Notes: generated by a model not told the origin, from the sequence alone. A stretch of 64,000 nucleotides of DNA from Melioribacteraceae bacterium (GCA_021739765.1 JAIPBD010000006.1:1-64000), one strand, 5' to 3'; positions 38,171-46,829 are shown, counted from the stretch's first letter. Made by a program: numbers and translations.

Positions 38171-38737
38171 TTTTACTACTTCCTTTCATGTTATTCAAAA
38201 AGGATAAATTGATTTAGCTTTTCAATCGGGGTTTTGATAGGAATATTTAGTGATGATGGAAAGGGCAGATGAATTAAACGGCACTTCACTAATCTTATTA
38301 GTTTTCTGAGTTTTCTACTGAAATGAATCATCCTTAATATCCATTCAATTCATGACCAATAAATCAGAATACTTCTATCGCGTAAACGCTAAAAACTGAA
38401 AACATCCATCATATTGAAAGCCGCTCTTCTACCAATTAAGATTGTAAAGACCCAGCAGTTTCATTTCTGGTAGAAAAGTTACCTGGTTACGATCGAGCGA
38501 GATTTTATTTATTATTCCACGAAAAAAATGGGATGTATGAAATCCCATTGATATTTAAAATAGTAAATCCAGTGGCGGCTAAGTATGATGGATGAATTTT
38601 TACTATGAAAAACTTCGCGCAAATATATTTACAACGGTAAAACACTAATTTAATAAGCAATTATAATACGGTAAATAAAAAAAATAGAATAAACCCTTCT
38701 AATTTAAACCAGGTATCGCAACCAACCAATTTGGATG
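38171..38737. other. intergenic region with one terminator
   Basis: About 567 bases without a recognisable gene. It contains the minus-strand terminator at 38521-38549. The minus strand of about 38385-38450 reads like a decayed tRNA D-arm (AATTGGTAGAAGAGCGGC) but lacks a T-arm and acceptor pairing, so no tRNA is called. Confidence 0.4.
38521..38549 (-). terminator. intrinsic terminator, minus strand
   Basis: On the minus strand AATGGGAT (38549-38542), a 7-nt loop and ATCCCATT (38534-38527) form an 8-bp stem followed directly by a T-run (complement of 38522-38526). It lies 190 bp past the stop of the PAS gene at 38738 and probably ends its transcript. Confidence 0.6.
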
Positions 38738-39154
38738 CTAATTTATTTCAAACGAGAAAACGATTATTTCTTCAATTTTACTATTTTTTATAAATGGCAT
38801 AAAATGAATACTAAAATATTTTTGTTCACCCGACTTGCCTTTAATTTGGTGATTATAACTTAATCTATCACCTTTTATTGCTCGATCAAACCTGGGTTTA
38901 ATTTCATTCTCGAATGCGTCTGTGCCCCAAATTTCGCCTAAAGATTTTCCTAAAACTGAGTCGGCATCGTATCCGGTGTAATTTCTCCATTTCTGATTTA
39001 CCAATTTGTATCTGTAATCTGTTCCAATAGATGTAATCAGAATGTCTTCAATATCTGTATCATCAAAAAGATGTTTTAATTTTGTTACTTCCTTTTGTAG
39101 ATTACGTAACTCCTCTTCCAATTGCTGGAGGTGGGCTCGATAGTTTGTATCCAT
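38738..39154 (-). CDS. stand-alone PAS-domain protein
   Basis: A 138-aa cytoplasmic protein. Residues 1-30 form a coiled coil (LQQLEEELRNLQKEVTKLKH). Residues about 36-138 form a single PAS/PAC domain with WRNYTGYDADSVLGKSLGEIW and YFSIHFMPFI. No kinase, cyclase or DNA-binding output is attached. It may dimerise through the coiled coil and deliver a ligand or redox signal to a separate partner. No neighbour suggests which one. It is flanked by long non-coding stretches and appears monocistronic. Confidence 0.72.
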   Translation of the reverse strand: MDTNYRAHLQQLEEELRNLQKEVTKLKHLFDDTDIEDILITSIGTDYRYKLVNQKWRNYTGYDADSVLGKSLGEIWGTDAFENEIKPRFDRAIKGDRLSYNHQIKGKSGEQKYFSIHFMPFIKNSKIEEIIVFSFEIN

Positions 39155-39349
39155 TCGCTTCTCGCTAAATTGTAATTTTAATGTAACTGCAACTAATTCT
39201 GATAATCAGATATGATGTCGTGAAAATAGCTATTATACTTAAGTTGTACAACAAATCTTTTGGTATGATCAATTTTAGGGCGAGATATATCTTTATGCGG
39301 AGTAAAAAATAATTAATATTATAAGAAAAGAGAATATATTAAATACAGA

Positions 39350-39580
39350 TTAATTCAATGGAATTTTACGAATAACTTTTTCCAATCCATTTAGTTTAAT
39401 CTCATAAGTTAATTGTAACATTTCGCCTAATTCCCCTTTGGGATATCCGTTTTTATTAAACCAAACAACATACGGCTCGGGCAAATCAATTAAATATCGG
39501 CCGGAAAATCTGCCAAAAGGCATTTTAGTTCTCCTGTATTTTAGGATAAATTCACGGTTTTCTTTAGAGCTGATGTCCAT
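39350..39580 (-). CDS. DUF3820 family protein
   Basis: A 76-aa cytoplasmic protein matching DUF3820: MPFGRFSGRYLIDLPEPYVV, then WFNKNGYPKGELGEMLQLTYEI and NGLEKV. It has the usual family length. Members are described as putative quorum-sensing-regulated virulence factors, but the biochemical role is unknown. Its ATG overlaps the stop of the upstream DUF1343 gene (TGATG), so translation is probably coupled. Confidence 0.82.
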   Translation of the reverse strand: MDISSKENREFILKYRRTKMPFGRFSGRYLIDLPEPYVVWFNKNGYPKGELGEMLQLTYEIKLNGLEKVIRKIPLN

Positions 39581-40824
39581 CAGTAAAGTAAATAAGGCTT
39601 GCGAATTTTGTAAAATTCGGTTTCAGACTTTATCATTACTTCCCAAAAATTTTGTTCTGAAATTTTGTTTTCTAAATAGTCAGACAGCAGATCGCTTCCG
39701 AATAAATTCCTCAAGTTGGTTCTCCGAATTTTCACTTCAGAGGGGTACAAATTATAAAGAGTTTTTAATAAAATTACACCAAACTTAACCGGTCGAAAAG
39801 TATTGAAATCTACGATGGTTGCTTTTATTCCTGCGCATATTTCATCCTGATATTTTGGTTTAGCCGCCATACCGGGAATTGAGATCGGCGTAAATTCTAT
39901 CTTACTTAATTCAACACCGGGGATATCAAATTGATTTAGCTTTGCCAATAGTTGATCAGCATCAATGAATGGTGCTCCGAACTGAAGAAATGGGTTTTCT
40001 GTACCTCTTCCCTCTGAAATATTTGTCGCTTCCAGCAAACAAATTCCGGGATAGATTTTGGCCGTTTCCAAAGTGGGAATATTCGGGGATGTGGGCTGCC
40101 AGATTAAATCTAATTTTTCATAAGAAGTATTTCTATTCCAATTTGATATTGGAATAATTTTTAAGTCACAGTTTATTTTACGATTAAAATAGAATGCCAA
40201 CTCACCTATCGTCATTCCGTGGGTTACGGATAAAGAATCAATTCCGAGAAATGATTGATGTTTATCCTGAATTATCATTCCTTCTATATTTGAACCGATT
40301 GGATTTGGGCGATCAAGCACAACAAACTTTTTATCATTTTCTGCGGCTGCTTCCATCGCAAGTTTCATTGTTGAGATGTAGGTGTAAAATCGAGCACCGA
40401 TATCTTGAATATCAAAAAGAAGCAAATCAATATTTTCAAGCATCTGTGATGTCGGTTTTTTCGTTAATCCGTGGAGCGAAAAGATCGCAATTTCGTTGTT
40501 GAATTGAGAATCCTCGACAAGTATTCCTCTTTCAATTTTACCGGTGAAGCCGTGCTCTGTGCTAAAAAGAGCAATTATTTCAATATTTGATTTTGTAAAT
40601 AATGTATCGAGTAAATGGGTTCCATTAGAAGTAACAGAAGTTTGATTTACAATTAATCCGAGTCTTTTGTTTTGCAGGAGATCGATTTGATCATCAATTA
40701 AATTTTCCGATCCGAGTTTAAATTTTTTATTGTTATCCGCCGAATTAAAACATCCCAAAAGAGTCAGCAGAAAAAAAATAAAAGTTTGTCTCAAGAAAAA
40801 ACCCAATTCTGATAAATCGAACAA
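39580..40824 (-). CDS. DUF1343 protein, NamZ-like exo-N-acetylmuramidase
   Basis: A 414-aa exported DUF1343 protein. The family includes NamZ, which removes terminal N-acetylmuramic acid from peptidoglycan fragments. Family landmarks are KRLGLIVNQTSVTSNGTHLLD, ALFSTEHGFTGK, LLFDIQDIGARFYTYISTM, VVLDRPNP and ATNISEGRGTENPF. A lipoprotein-like signal (TLLGC) lies at residues 20-24. The start listed is TTG at 40824. A second TTG at 40794 would give a tidier signal (RQTFIFFLL), so the true start is uncertain. It is probably periplasmic and involved in cell-wall recycling or turnover. It is coupled to the DUF3820 gene and separated from ndk by a terminator. Confidence 0.85.
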   Translation of the reverse strand: MFDLSELGFFLRQTFIFFLLTLLGCFNSADNNKKFKLGSENLIDDQIDLLQNKRLGLIVNQTSVTSNGTHLLDTLFTKSNIEIIALFSTEHGFTGKIERGILVEDSQFNNEIAIFSLHGLTKKPTSQMLENIDLLLFDIQDIGARFYTYISTMKLAMEAAAENDKKFVVLDRPNPIGSNIEGMIIQDKHQSFLGIDSLSVTHGMTIGELAFYFNRKINCDLKIIPISNWNRNTSYEKLDLIWQPTSPNIPTLETAKIYPGICLLEATNISEGRGTENPFLQFGAPFIDADQLLAKLNQFDIPGVELSKIEFTPISIPGMAAKPKYQDEICAGIKATIVDFNTFRPVKFGVILLKTLYNLYPSEVKIRRTNLRNLFGSDLLSDYLENKISEQNFWEVMIKSETEFYKIRKPYLLY

Positions 40825-40871
40825 TCAAAATATATTAAATGAATTTGTATTGAGGTGAATAAATTAATGAG

Positions 40872-40901
40872 AAGAAAAAGGGAAGATTATTTCATCTTCC
40901 C
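40872..40901 (-). terminator. intrinsic terminator after ndk
   Basis: On the minus strand GGGAAGAT, a 6-nt loop and ATCTTCCC pair perfectly (8 bp, 40901-40880) and are followed by TTTTTCTTC. It lies 12 bp past the ndk stop and ends the sucD-ndk transcript. Confidence 0.8.
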
Positions 40902-40912
40902 TCGAATAATAA

Positions 40913-41344
40913 TTAGAAACCGTTAATTTCTAATAATTCCTTTCTTGAAAAGAAGTGTGAAATTTCAATATTTGCATTTTCATCTGAATCTGAACCGTGA
41001 ACAATGTTTTGCTCAATTCCATCAGCATAAAGTTTACGTATTGTACCTTCATCCGCATTGGCTGGATTCGTAGCTCCGATCAATTTACGAAAGTCGGAAA
41101 CAGCATTTTCCTTCTCCAAAGCTATTGGCATACATGGGCCGGAAGTCATAAACTCTAATAAATCATTAAAAAATGGCCGTTTTTTATGAATCTCGTAAAA
41201 TCCTCCGGCGGAATCTTTATTCAACTTTACCATTTTCATAGCAAGTACTTTGAAACCCGCGCCCTGTATTTTGGCAATCACTTCCCCGGCTAAATTTTTT
41301 CTTATGCAATCAGGTTTTAAAATTGCAAGTGTCCTATTTCCCAA
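40913..41344 (-). CDS. ndk: nucleoside diphosphate kinase
   Basis: A 143-aa cytoplasmic enzyme that transfers the gamma phosphate between nucleoside triphosphates and diphosphates. The active-site His116 is in [12 protein letters not shown]. The nucleotide site shows [12 protein letters not shown] and [15 protein letters not shown]. Length is normal for the family. It lies 18 bp after sucD, which makes NTP, so the pair is a sensible operon: ndk equilibrates the GTP or ATP made by succinyl-CoA ligase. It is followed by an intrinsic terminator. Confidence 0.96.
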   Translation of the reverse strand: MGNRTLAILKPDCIRKNLAGEVIAKIQGAGFKVLAMKMVKLNKDSAGGFYEIHKKRPFFNDLLEFMTSGPCMPIALEKENAVSDFRKLIGATNPANADEGTIRKLYADGIEQNIVHGSDSDENANIEISHFFSRKELLEINGF

Positions 41345-41362
41345 TTTGCTCCTCCAATTTGA

Positions 41363-42316
41363 TTACTTCTTTTTAGAAGTTTTTTTCTTTGATGATTTTT
41401 CTTTTTTCGACTTCGATTTTTTCTTTTTAGAATCTTTCCCTTTTAACGAATCCAATGCATTTTTCATTGTTATGCCAATCTCAGCTGGTGACTCGACTAC
41501 ATGGATCCCGGCTTTTTTCATCGCGTTCATTTTCTCTGCGGCAGTTCCTTTCCCACCGGAAATAATAGCTCCGGCATGACCCATTCTTCTTCCGGGAGGG
41601 GCTGTTCTTCCGGCAATAAATCCAACAACCGGTTTTTTGACGTTCTTTTTAATAAAATCGGCGGCTTCTTCTTCAGCAGTTCCACCAATTTCACCTATCA
41701 TAACGATTCCATCAGTTTTAGGATCATCATTGAATAGCTTGATTATGTCTAGAAATTGAGAACCAATAACAGGATCACCACCAATTCCTACACAGGTTGA
41801 TTGCCCGATTTTTAAGTCACTTAATTGTTTAACCGCTTCGTAGGTGAGCGTGCCGCTTCTGGAAACAACACCAACATTGCCTTTTTTGTGAATAAATCCG
41901 GGCATTATACCGATCTTTGCCTTTCCCGGAGAAATTACGCCAGGACAATTTGGCCCTACGAGACGAACATCCATATTTTTAATTGTGTTAAAAACTTTCA
42001 CCATATCCGCAGCCGGAATACCTTCGGTAATGCAAACTATTAATTTGATTCCGGCATTAGCGGCTTCAAGAATTGCATCGGCAGCAAACGGCGGAGGGAC
42101 GAATATCGCCGAGGCTGTAGCTTTAGTTTTTTTTATCGCATCGATAACCGTATCGAAAACCGGAATCCCGTTTAATTCTGTTCCACCCTTGCCCGGAGTT
42201 ACTCCACCAACGACTTTTGTTCCATATTCAACCATTTGAGATGTATGGAATGAACCTTCGCTTCCTGTAATTCCTTGGACTATTACTTTTGTGTTTTTCT
42301 CAAGTAAAATACTCAT
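41363..42316 (-). CDS. sucD: succinate-CoA ligase subunit alpha
   Basis: A 317-aa TCA-cycle enzyme subunit that forms ATP or GTP from succinyl-CoA. It has the CoA-binding Rossmann part ([27 protein letters not shown]), [17 protein letters not shown], and the phosphohistidine His247 in [11 protein letters not shown]. The conserved part ends near residue 291. A 26-residue tail with 16 lysines and several serines follows, which is absent from ordinary SucD (about 290 aa). The beta-subunit gene sucC is not in the window. The upstream leader holds a nested inverted repeat. Confidence 0.95.
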   Translation of the reverse strand: MSILLEKNTKVIVQGITGSEGSFHTSQMVEYGTKVVGGVTPGKGGTELNGIPVFDTVIDAIKKTKATASAIFVPPPFAADAILEAANAGIKLIVCITEGIPAADMVKVFNTIKNMDVRLVGPNCPGVISPGKAKIGIMPGFIHKKGNVGVVSRSGTLTYEAVKQLSDLKIGQSTCVGIGGDPVIGSQFLDIIKLFNDDPKTDGIVMIGEIGGTAEEEAADFIKKNVKKPVVGFIAGRTAPPGRRMGHAGAIISGGKGTAAEKMNAMKKAGIHVVESPAEIGITMKNALDSLKGKDSKKKKSKSKKEKSSKKKTSKKK

Positions 42317-42352
42317 TTCAGTTTCCTTAACTTGATTAACTGATATAATTTA

Positions 42353-42434
42353 TCTTCTCAAATTAAAAAAAAAAGCTCTAACATACTTTTATTAATATTT
42401 ACTTCAATCATTACACTGAAGTCGTTTGAGAAGA
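42353..42434 (-). promoter_or_regulatory. nested inverted repeat between tatA and sucD
   Basis: The arms TCTTCTCAAA (42353-42362) and TTTGAGAAGA (42425-42434) are perfect 10-bp inverted repeats enclosing 62 bases. Inside them ACTTCA and TGAAGT form a second small stem. It lies in the 163-bp gap between sucD (start 42316) and tatA (stop 42480), so it could be part of the sucD leader or the 3' end of the tatA transcript. Confidence 0.35.
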
Positions 42435-42479
42435 CTTTTAATGGATTAGAATTCGAGAAGAAGAATTGTGAGAAAAAGA

Positions 42480-42674
42480 TTATTTCTTATTTTTATCATC
42501 CGAGTCGTTAATGCTGCTTTGAATTTCATTTTCAACATCTCTCATAGCTTTTTTAAACTCAGCCATACCTTTTCCGATTCCTCGAGCGATATCAGGAATT
42601 CGTTTAGCCCCGAATAAAATTAAAACCGCAATCATTACAACAATAAGTTCGCTTCCGCCAAAATTTCCAAACAT
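42480..42674 (-). CDS. tatA: Sec-independent translocase subunit TatA
   Basis: A 64-aa inner-membrane protein of the twin-arginine translocase. It has a short N-terminal helix (ELIVVMIAVLILFGAKRIPDIAR) with the family FGAKRIP motif, then an amphipathic helix (GIGKGMAEFKKAM) and an acidic/lysine tail. TatC is not in the window. The gene starts 8 bp after the purQ stop and is the last of the psd-pssA-purS-purQ-tatA run. TatB or TatE paralogues look alike, so the exact subunit name is by convention. Confidence 0.9.
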   Translation of the reverse strand: MFGNFGGSELIVVMIAVLILFGAKRIPDIARGIGKGMAEFKKAMRDVENEIQSSINDSDDKNKK

Positions 42675-42682
42675 AATTCCTC

Positions 42683-43378
42683 CTATTTTAGAATACTTTC
42701 GGCGATTGAAATAAATATACCTTGTCCGTCTGTTTTACTTAACAGTGGATCGCAAGCTCTCTCCGGATGAGGCATCATACCGAGGACATTCTTCTCTTTA
42801 TTTAGTACTCCGGCAATATTTCTTACTGATCCATTTGGATTAAACTTATCAGACTCCTCACCATCCGAGGAACAGTATTTAAATGCTATCTGATCATTAT
42901 CCTCAATTTTTTTCAAAGTATCAGAATCAGCGAAATAATTTCCATCTCCATGAGCAATTGGAATTTTCAACAACTCTTTTTCGAGGTGTGAGGTAAATAA
43001 TGAGTTGTTATTAACTCTTTTTAAATAAATATCCTTACATACGAATTTCAGCGATTGGTTTTGAATCATTACACCGGGAAGCAGACCGGCTTCTAATAAA
43101 ATTTGAAATCCGTTGCAGATTCCAATCACAACCCCGCCTTTTTGAGCAAACTTGATAACTGAATCCATAATTGGTGAAAATCGTGCAATTGAACCGGTTC
43201 GCAGATAATCGCCATAGGAAAATCCCCCCGGGAGCAAAACCACATCGGCATTTTTTAAGTCGTTCTCTTTATGCCAGAGAAATTCAGCATCATAGTTGAG
43301 TACTTTTTTTACAGCATAATATCCATCATGGTCACAATTTGAGCCGGGAAAAACAACTACTCCGAATTTGGGTTTCAT
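42683..43378 (-). CDS. purQ: phosphoribosylformylglycinamidine synthase, glutaminase subunit
   Basis: A 231-aa class I glutamine amidotransferase that supplies ammonia to PurL in purine synthesis (FGAR to FGAM). The nucleophile Cys88 is in GICNGFQILLEAGLLPG and the His/Glu pair is in MMPHPERACD. GGFSYGDYLRTG is a PurQ signature. Its ATG overlaps the purS stop by 4 bp. PurL is not in the window, which fits the three-subunit PurS-PurQ-PurL enzyme. Confidence 0.95.
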   Translation of the reverse strand: MKPKFGVVVFPGSNCDHDGYYAVKKVLNYDAEFLWHKENDLKNADVVLLPGGFSYGDYLRTGSIARFSPIMDSVIKFAQKGGVVIGICNGFQILLEAGLLPGVMIQNQSLKFVCKDIYLKRVNNNSLFTSHLEKELLKIPIAHGDGNYFADSDTLKKIEDNDQIAFKYCSSDGEESDKFNPNGSVRNIAGVLNKEKNVLGMMPHPERACDPLLSKTDGQGIFISIAESILK

Positions 43379-43626
43379 TTTACCTCATCCAATTCATATT
43401 CAAAATCTTCCATAATTGGATTGGAGAGTAATTTTTCGCTGTAGAGTTTAACCTCATTTTCGGCTTCGGATTTACTATCTGTATTCACAAAAAATTCGAT
43501 GTATTTGCCAATTCTGGTTGAACTAACGTTGTTAAATCCCATAAGTTTAGCGCCTTGTTCAACAGCTTTGCCTTGAGGATCAAGAATGTTTGGCCTTCTT
43601 TTTATAATTACCGTTGCTTTATACAT
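43375..43626 (-). CDS. purS: phosphoribosylformylglycinamidine synthase subunit PurS
   Basis: An 83-aa cytoplasmic protein. It dimerises and bridges PurQ with small-type PurL so that ammonia can be channelled. It has typical PurS features: YKATVIIKRRPNILDPQGKA, then EQGAKLMGFNNVSSTRIGKY and EDFEYELDEV at the end. It overlaps purQ by 4 bp and starts 18 bp after the pssA stop. Confidence 0.93.
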   Translation of the reverse strand: MYKATVIIKRRPNILDPQGKAVEQGAKLMGFNNVSSTRIGKYIEFFVNTDSKSEAENEVKLYSEKLLSNPIMEDFEYELDEVK

Positions 43627-43644
43627 ATAGTTCTCGTTTTAATT

Positions 43645-44376
43645 CTACGCAGTTTTTTTAGAGGAAAAGAGGATCAAATAAAAATGTTGAAAAATTTGAT
43701 AGAATATTATACCCACCAAAATGTAAAAAATCGATTTACCATCCGTGAAAAAAATTGACACTAATGAAAGAAGAAACAACAACACTAGAATTAAATTTTC
43801 CTTCATGAATGTCAGATTAATTTTCGAAAGTGCCGAAAATTTAATATTGCTAACCATCAAACCGCCAAACAAAATTACCATAGGAAGGATAAAATAAGAA
43901 TATGGTGAACTTACACCGTCATGATTGTAAGTCAATAAAAATACGCAAACCGTGATTGCCGAAAAGGGAATAGGCAAACCCGAAAAATCATCTTTCTTGT
44001 CGATTTCTTCTACGCTGATATTAAATCGAGCTAACCTGAACGCACCCGATATCAATAAGATTGAAGCTGCAAACATTCCCCAATATTCGAATTGATTGAA
44101 ATAAACTTTGTACAAAAGAAAGGAGGGAGCGGCGCCAAAGCTGATAATATCAGATAACGAATCCAACTGAACACCGAAAAGTGAACTTGTTCCAAAAAGT
44201 CGCGCTGAGAGTCCATCGATCAGATCAAAAAATACTGCCGCAAAAATTAAATATACCGCAAAATCATATTCACCTTCAGAAGCATAAATGATAGAGAGAA
44301 ACCCACAAAGGGCGTTCATCGCGGTAAGAACGTTTGGATAAATGGCTTTATTTATTTTTGGAAGTTTATTTTTCAT
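43645..44376 (-). CDS. pssA: CDP-diacylglycerol-serine O-phosphatidyltransferase
   Basis: A 243-aa inner-membrane enzyme that makes phosphatidylserine from CDP-diacylglycerol and serine. The CDP-alcohol phosphotransferase motif is complete: DGLSARLFG followed by the spaced Asp residues of GVQLDSLSD. About seven hydrophobic segments follow. ATG at 44376 is preferred because the family N-terminus (KINKAIYPNVLTAMNALCG) begins just after it. A GTG at 44397 is in frame, and neither has a strong ribosome site. It overlaps the end of psd, so the next enzyme of the pathway is made from the same mRNA. Confidence 0.92.
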   Translation of the reverse strand: MKNKLPKINKAIYPNVLTAMNALCGFLSIIYASEGEYDFAVYLIFAAVFFDLIDGLSARLFGTSSLFGVQLDSLSDIISFGAAPSFLLYKVYFNQFEYWGMFAASILLISGAFRLARFNISVEEIDKKDDFSGLPIPFSAITVCVFLLTYNHDGVSSPYSYFILPMVILFGGLMVSNIKFSALSKINLTFMKENLILVLLFLLSLVSIFFTDGKSIFYILVGIIFYQIFQHFYLILFSSKKTA

Positions 44377-45064
44377 ATTTATATAAAAGTGATTCACCTG
44401 CTCTTACAATATCATTTACCTTTACGTTTATTGTCCACTCTTTAGAAACAATTACATCGCATCGGCTTCCAAATTTAATCATACCAAATCTTTCCCCAAT
44501 CCTCACGTCTTGCCCTTCTTCTAACTCTGAAACAATTCTACGTGCAACATAACCTGCAACTTGCGTAAATAAAACCTTGCCATGTTTAGAATTAATCCCG
44601 ATTTCATTACGTTCATTCCTCTCATCTGCCTTATCATGATATGCTACCAAATATTCACCTTCATGATATTTAAGATATCCAACTTTTCCATCAATTGGAA
44701 TTCTATTCACATGTACATTTAGAGGCGACATAAAAATCGAAATTTGATAAGCCGGGCCGGCGAGAAATCTTTTATCATCAATTTCCGAGATTGAAAGTAC
44801 TTTTCCATCCGCAGGGGAAACAACAAAATCCGATCCGGGAGGAGTAATTCTTTTTGGATCGCGAAAAAAATTAGCTGAAAATATTAGAAAAAATGAACCA
44901 ATTGCATAAAAGATATATTGTATATATAAATTGTTGATAAAAAAGGCGAGCGAGAACATAACGAGGACTGAAATTATAATTGTCCCAAAAGTTTTATAAC
45001 CGTATCTCGTGAACATGTATTTAACAGAATTTATTAAAAAAAGGAATTTACAAAATATCTTCAT
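44366..45064 (-). CDS. psd: phosphatidylserine decarboxylase, short (archaeal-type) form
   Basis: A 232-aa enzyme that decarboxylates phosphatidylserine to phosphatidylethanolamine. The proenzyme cleaves itself at the Ser of IKFGSRCDV to give its pyruvoyl group. VSPADGKVLSI and SIFMSPLNVHVNR are family motifs. Two hydrophobic N-terminal segments (about 22-60) anchor it in the membrane. It is first in a run with pssA, purS, purQ and tatA. Met17 is a possible later start. Confidence 0.94.
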   Translation of the reverse strand: MKIFCKFLFLINSVKYMFTRYGYKTFGTIIISVLVMFSLAFFINNLYIQYIFYAIGSFFLIFSANFFRDPKRITPPGSDFVVSPADGKVLSISEIDDKRFLAGPAYQISIFMSPLNVHVNRIPIDGKVGYLKYHEGEYLVAYHDKADERNERNEIGINSKHGKVLFTQVAGYVARRIVSELEEGQDVRIGERFGMIKFGSRCDVIVSKEWTINVKVNDIVRAGESLLYKYEK

Positions 45065-45103
45065 CTATTTATAAGATAATACGTCAATTAAATAAATGGT
45101 AAC

Positions 45104-45138
45104 TCGAAAAATTCGTAAATTTAGGGTTAATTTTTCGA
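45104..45138. promoter_or_regulatory. operator-like inverted repeat between psd and ybaB
   Basis: TCGAAAAATT (45104-45113) and AATTTTTCGA (45129-45138) are perfect 10-bp inverted repeats with a 15-base centre. They lie in the 104-bp gap between the divergent genes psd and ybaB, where promoters for both must lie. A repressor site is the natural guess. No regulator is known. Confidence 0.4.
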
Positions 45139-45168
45139 ATAAATCAAAAGTATTGAATTGGAGGAAGA

Positions 45169-45495
45169 ATGAAAGGCGGAATGCAAGGAATGTTAAAGCA
45201 GATTCAGAAGATGCAATCTGATATGGAAAAAGTTCAAGCTGAGCTTGCAAATAAAATTGTTAGTGAAGAAAGCGGCGGTGGTATGGTAAAAGCGACCGTT
45301 AACGGTAAAAAAGAGCTGGTATCGATTCAAATTGATGAAGAAATCGCGTCATCCGGGGATAAAGAGATGTTGGAAGATTTGGTCGTAGCTGCGGTAAATA
45401 AAGCACTTGAATCAGCAACCAAGATGGCAGAAGAAGAAATGGGTGCGATAACAAAAGGGATGATGCCTCCCGGAATGAATATCCCGGGGTTTTAG
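45169..45495 (+). CDS. YbaB/EbfC nucleoid-associated protein
   Basis: A 108-aa DNA-binding protein. The family has a tweezer-like dimer and is nearly always encoded next to recR, as here (4 bp apart). Landmarks are MLKQIQKMQSDMEKVQAELA, then VKATVNGKKELVSIQID and a Met/Gly/Pro-rich tail. GGAGGA precedes the ATG. It heads the long plus-strand run to 52474. Confidence 0.93.
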   Translation: MKGGMQGMLKQIQKMQSDMEKVQAELANKIVSEESGGGMVKATVNGKKELVSIQIDEEIASSGDKEMLEDLVVAAVNKALESATKMAEEEMGAITKGMMPPGMNIPGF

Positions 45496-45498
45496 TAA

Positions 45499-46095
45499 TT
45501 GCAAATTCCAGAACCACTTCAAATCGCGATTGACGAATTAAGCAAACTTCCTTCAATCGGACGAAAAACAGCAATGCGTCTGGCCCTTCATCTATTAAGC
45601 TCAGACCAGGAACGAATTGATTCATTAATTCATTCAATTGCTGATCTAAAAGCAAAAATCGGATTCTGTACTGATTGTTTTAATTTTTCGGTTAATGAAT
45701 TATGCGATATTTGTTCTAATCCCAAGCGGGATAAAACAATTTTATGTGTTGTTGAGGAAGCTAGCGATATTATCGCTATAGAGAGAACAAACGAATTTTC
45801 GGGGATTTACCACGTGCTGGGTGGGGTTTTATCGCCCTTGGATGGTTCAAGCGTCGAGAGTCTAAATATAAGGGAGCTTTTGAGCCGATTAAGGGAAAGT
45901 GAAATAAAAGAAGTTATTCTAGCCTTAAATCCAAACACGGAGGGTGAGAGTACGTCACTCTATTTAGCAAAATTGTTGAAACCGTTAAGTCTTAATATCT
46001 CCCGGATAGCCAGAGGTTTACCAATCGGAGGCGACCTTGAATTTGCTGATGAGGCTACGATTGGCAGAGCTGTTTTAGGCAGGATAAGTTTATGA
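45499..46095 (+). CDS. recR: recombination mediator RecR
   Basis: A 198-aa DNA-repair protein that works with RecF/RecO to load RecA at gaps. It has an HhH motif (LSKLPSIGRKTAMRLALHLL), a C4 zinc finger (CTDCFNFSVNELCDIC) and a Toprim domain (LCVVEEASDIIAIERTN, ALNPNTEGESTSLYLA). The start is TTG at 45499, three bases past the ybaB stop, so translation is probably coupled. Length is normal. Confidence 0.95.
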   Translation: MQIPEPLQIAIDELSKLPSIGRKTAMRLALHLLSSDQERIDSLIHSIADLKAKIGFCTDCFNFSVNELCDICSNPKRDKTILCVVEEASDIIAIERTNEFSGIYHVLGGVLSPLDGSSVESLNIRELLSRLRESEIKEVILALNPNTEGESTSLYLAKLLKPLSLNISRIARGLPIGGDLEFADEATIGRAVLGRISL

Positions 46096-46829
46096 GTCAA
46101 GAATGGTTCAAGGATTGGTTTGAATCTGAAGATTATTTAACAGTTTACAAGCATAGAAATAATAATGAAGCCAGGCAATTATTAGATTTAATTATAGAAA
46201 AAACGGGAATTGAATCCGGTGCCAAAATACTCGATTCAGCTTGTGGAGCAGGGCGACATTCAATTCATCTTGCTAAATTAGGATTTGATGTTGTAGCGTT
46301 CGATCTGAGCGAAACATTATTAAGAATAGCTAAAAAAAATAGTTCTGAACAAAATCTTAAAATTCAGTTTTATCAAAGTGATATCAGGGAAGCTTTTTTT
46401 GAAGTCAAATTTGATCTTATTCTAAATCTTTTTACTAGTTTTGGTTACTTCGAAGAAGACAGCGAAAATTTTCAGTTTATTTTAAATGCCCATAATATGC
46501 TTAAGCCAAAAGGCTTTTTTGTTTTCGACTATTTTAACAAAAATTTGTTGATCAATAATTTAGTACCCGAATCGATTACACATTTAGCGGATAAAATAAT
46601 TACTGAAAGAAGAAGATTTGACGGGGAAAGAGTAATTAAAGACATCGAAATTAAACAAAACGGTTCCACAAATATATTTTACGAATCTGTAAGACTTTAT
46701 TCCCCGGAAGAAATTTTGACTCATTTTTCTAAAATCGGATTCAAAGCCAAATCAATATTTGGGGATTATTCAGGAACCAGGTTTGACGAAACAACTTCGA
46801 AAAGATTAGTAATATTTTTTACCAAATGA
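46092..46829 (+). CDS. class I SAM-dependent methyltransferase
   Basis: A 245-aa cytoplasmic enzyme. The SAM-binding motif is ILDSACGAGRHSIHLAKLG, with FDLSETLL as motif II and FDLILNLFTSFGYFEE as the post-motif. The substrate is unknown. It overlaps recR by 4 bp (ATGA) and the next lipoprotein gene by 4 bp, so it is part of this operon. Confidence 0.85.
   Translation: MSQEWFKDWFESEDYLTVYKHRNNNEARQLLDLIIEKTGIESGAKILDSACGAGRHSIHLAKLGFDVVAFDLSETLLRIAKKNSSEQNLKIQFYQSDIREAFFEVKFDLILNLFTSFGYFEEDSENFQFILNAHNMLKPKGFFVFDYFNKNLLINNLVPESITHLADKIITERRRFDGERVIKDIEIKQNGSTNIFYESVRLYSPEEILTHFSKIGFKAKSIFGDYSGTRFDETTSKRLVIFFTK

Noticed and set aside
38385-38455. tRNA-like sequence on the minus strand
   Set aside because: A D-arm-like stretch is visible but no T-arm (GGTTCGA) or matching acceptor stem follows, so it is at best a decayed tRNA and may be chance.
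41250-41737. plus-strand open frames with Phe/Ser-rich products opposite sucD
   Set aside because: The Phe/Ser-rich sequence is the complement of the lysine-rich SucD tail and carries no motif.
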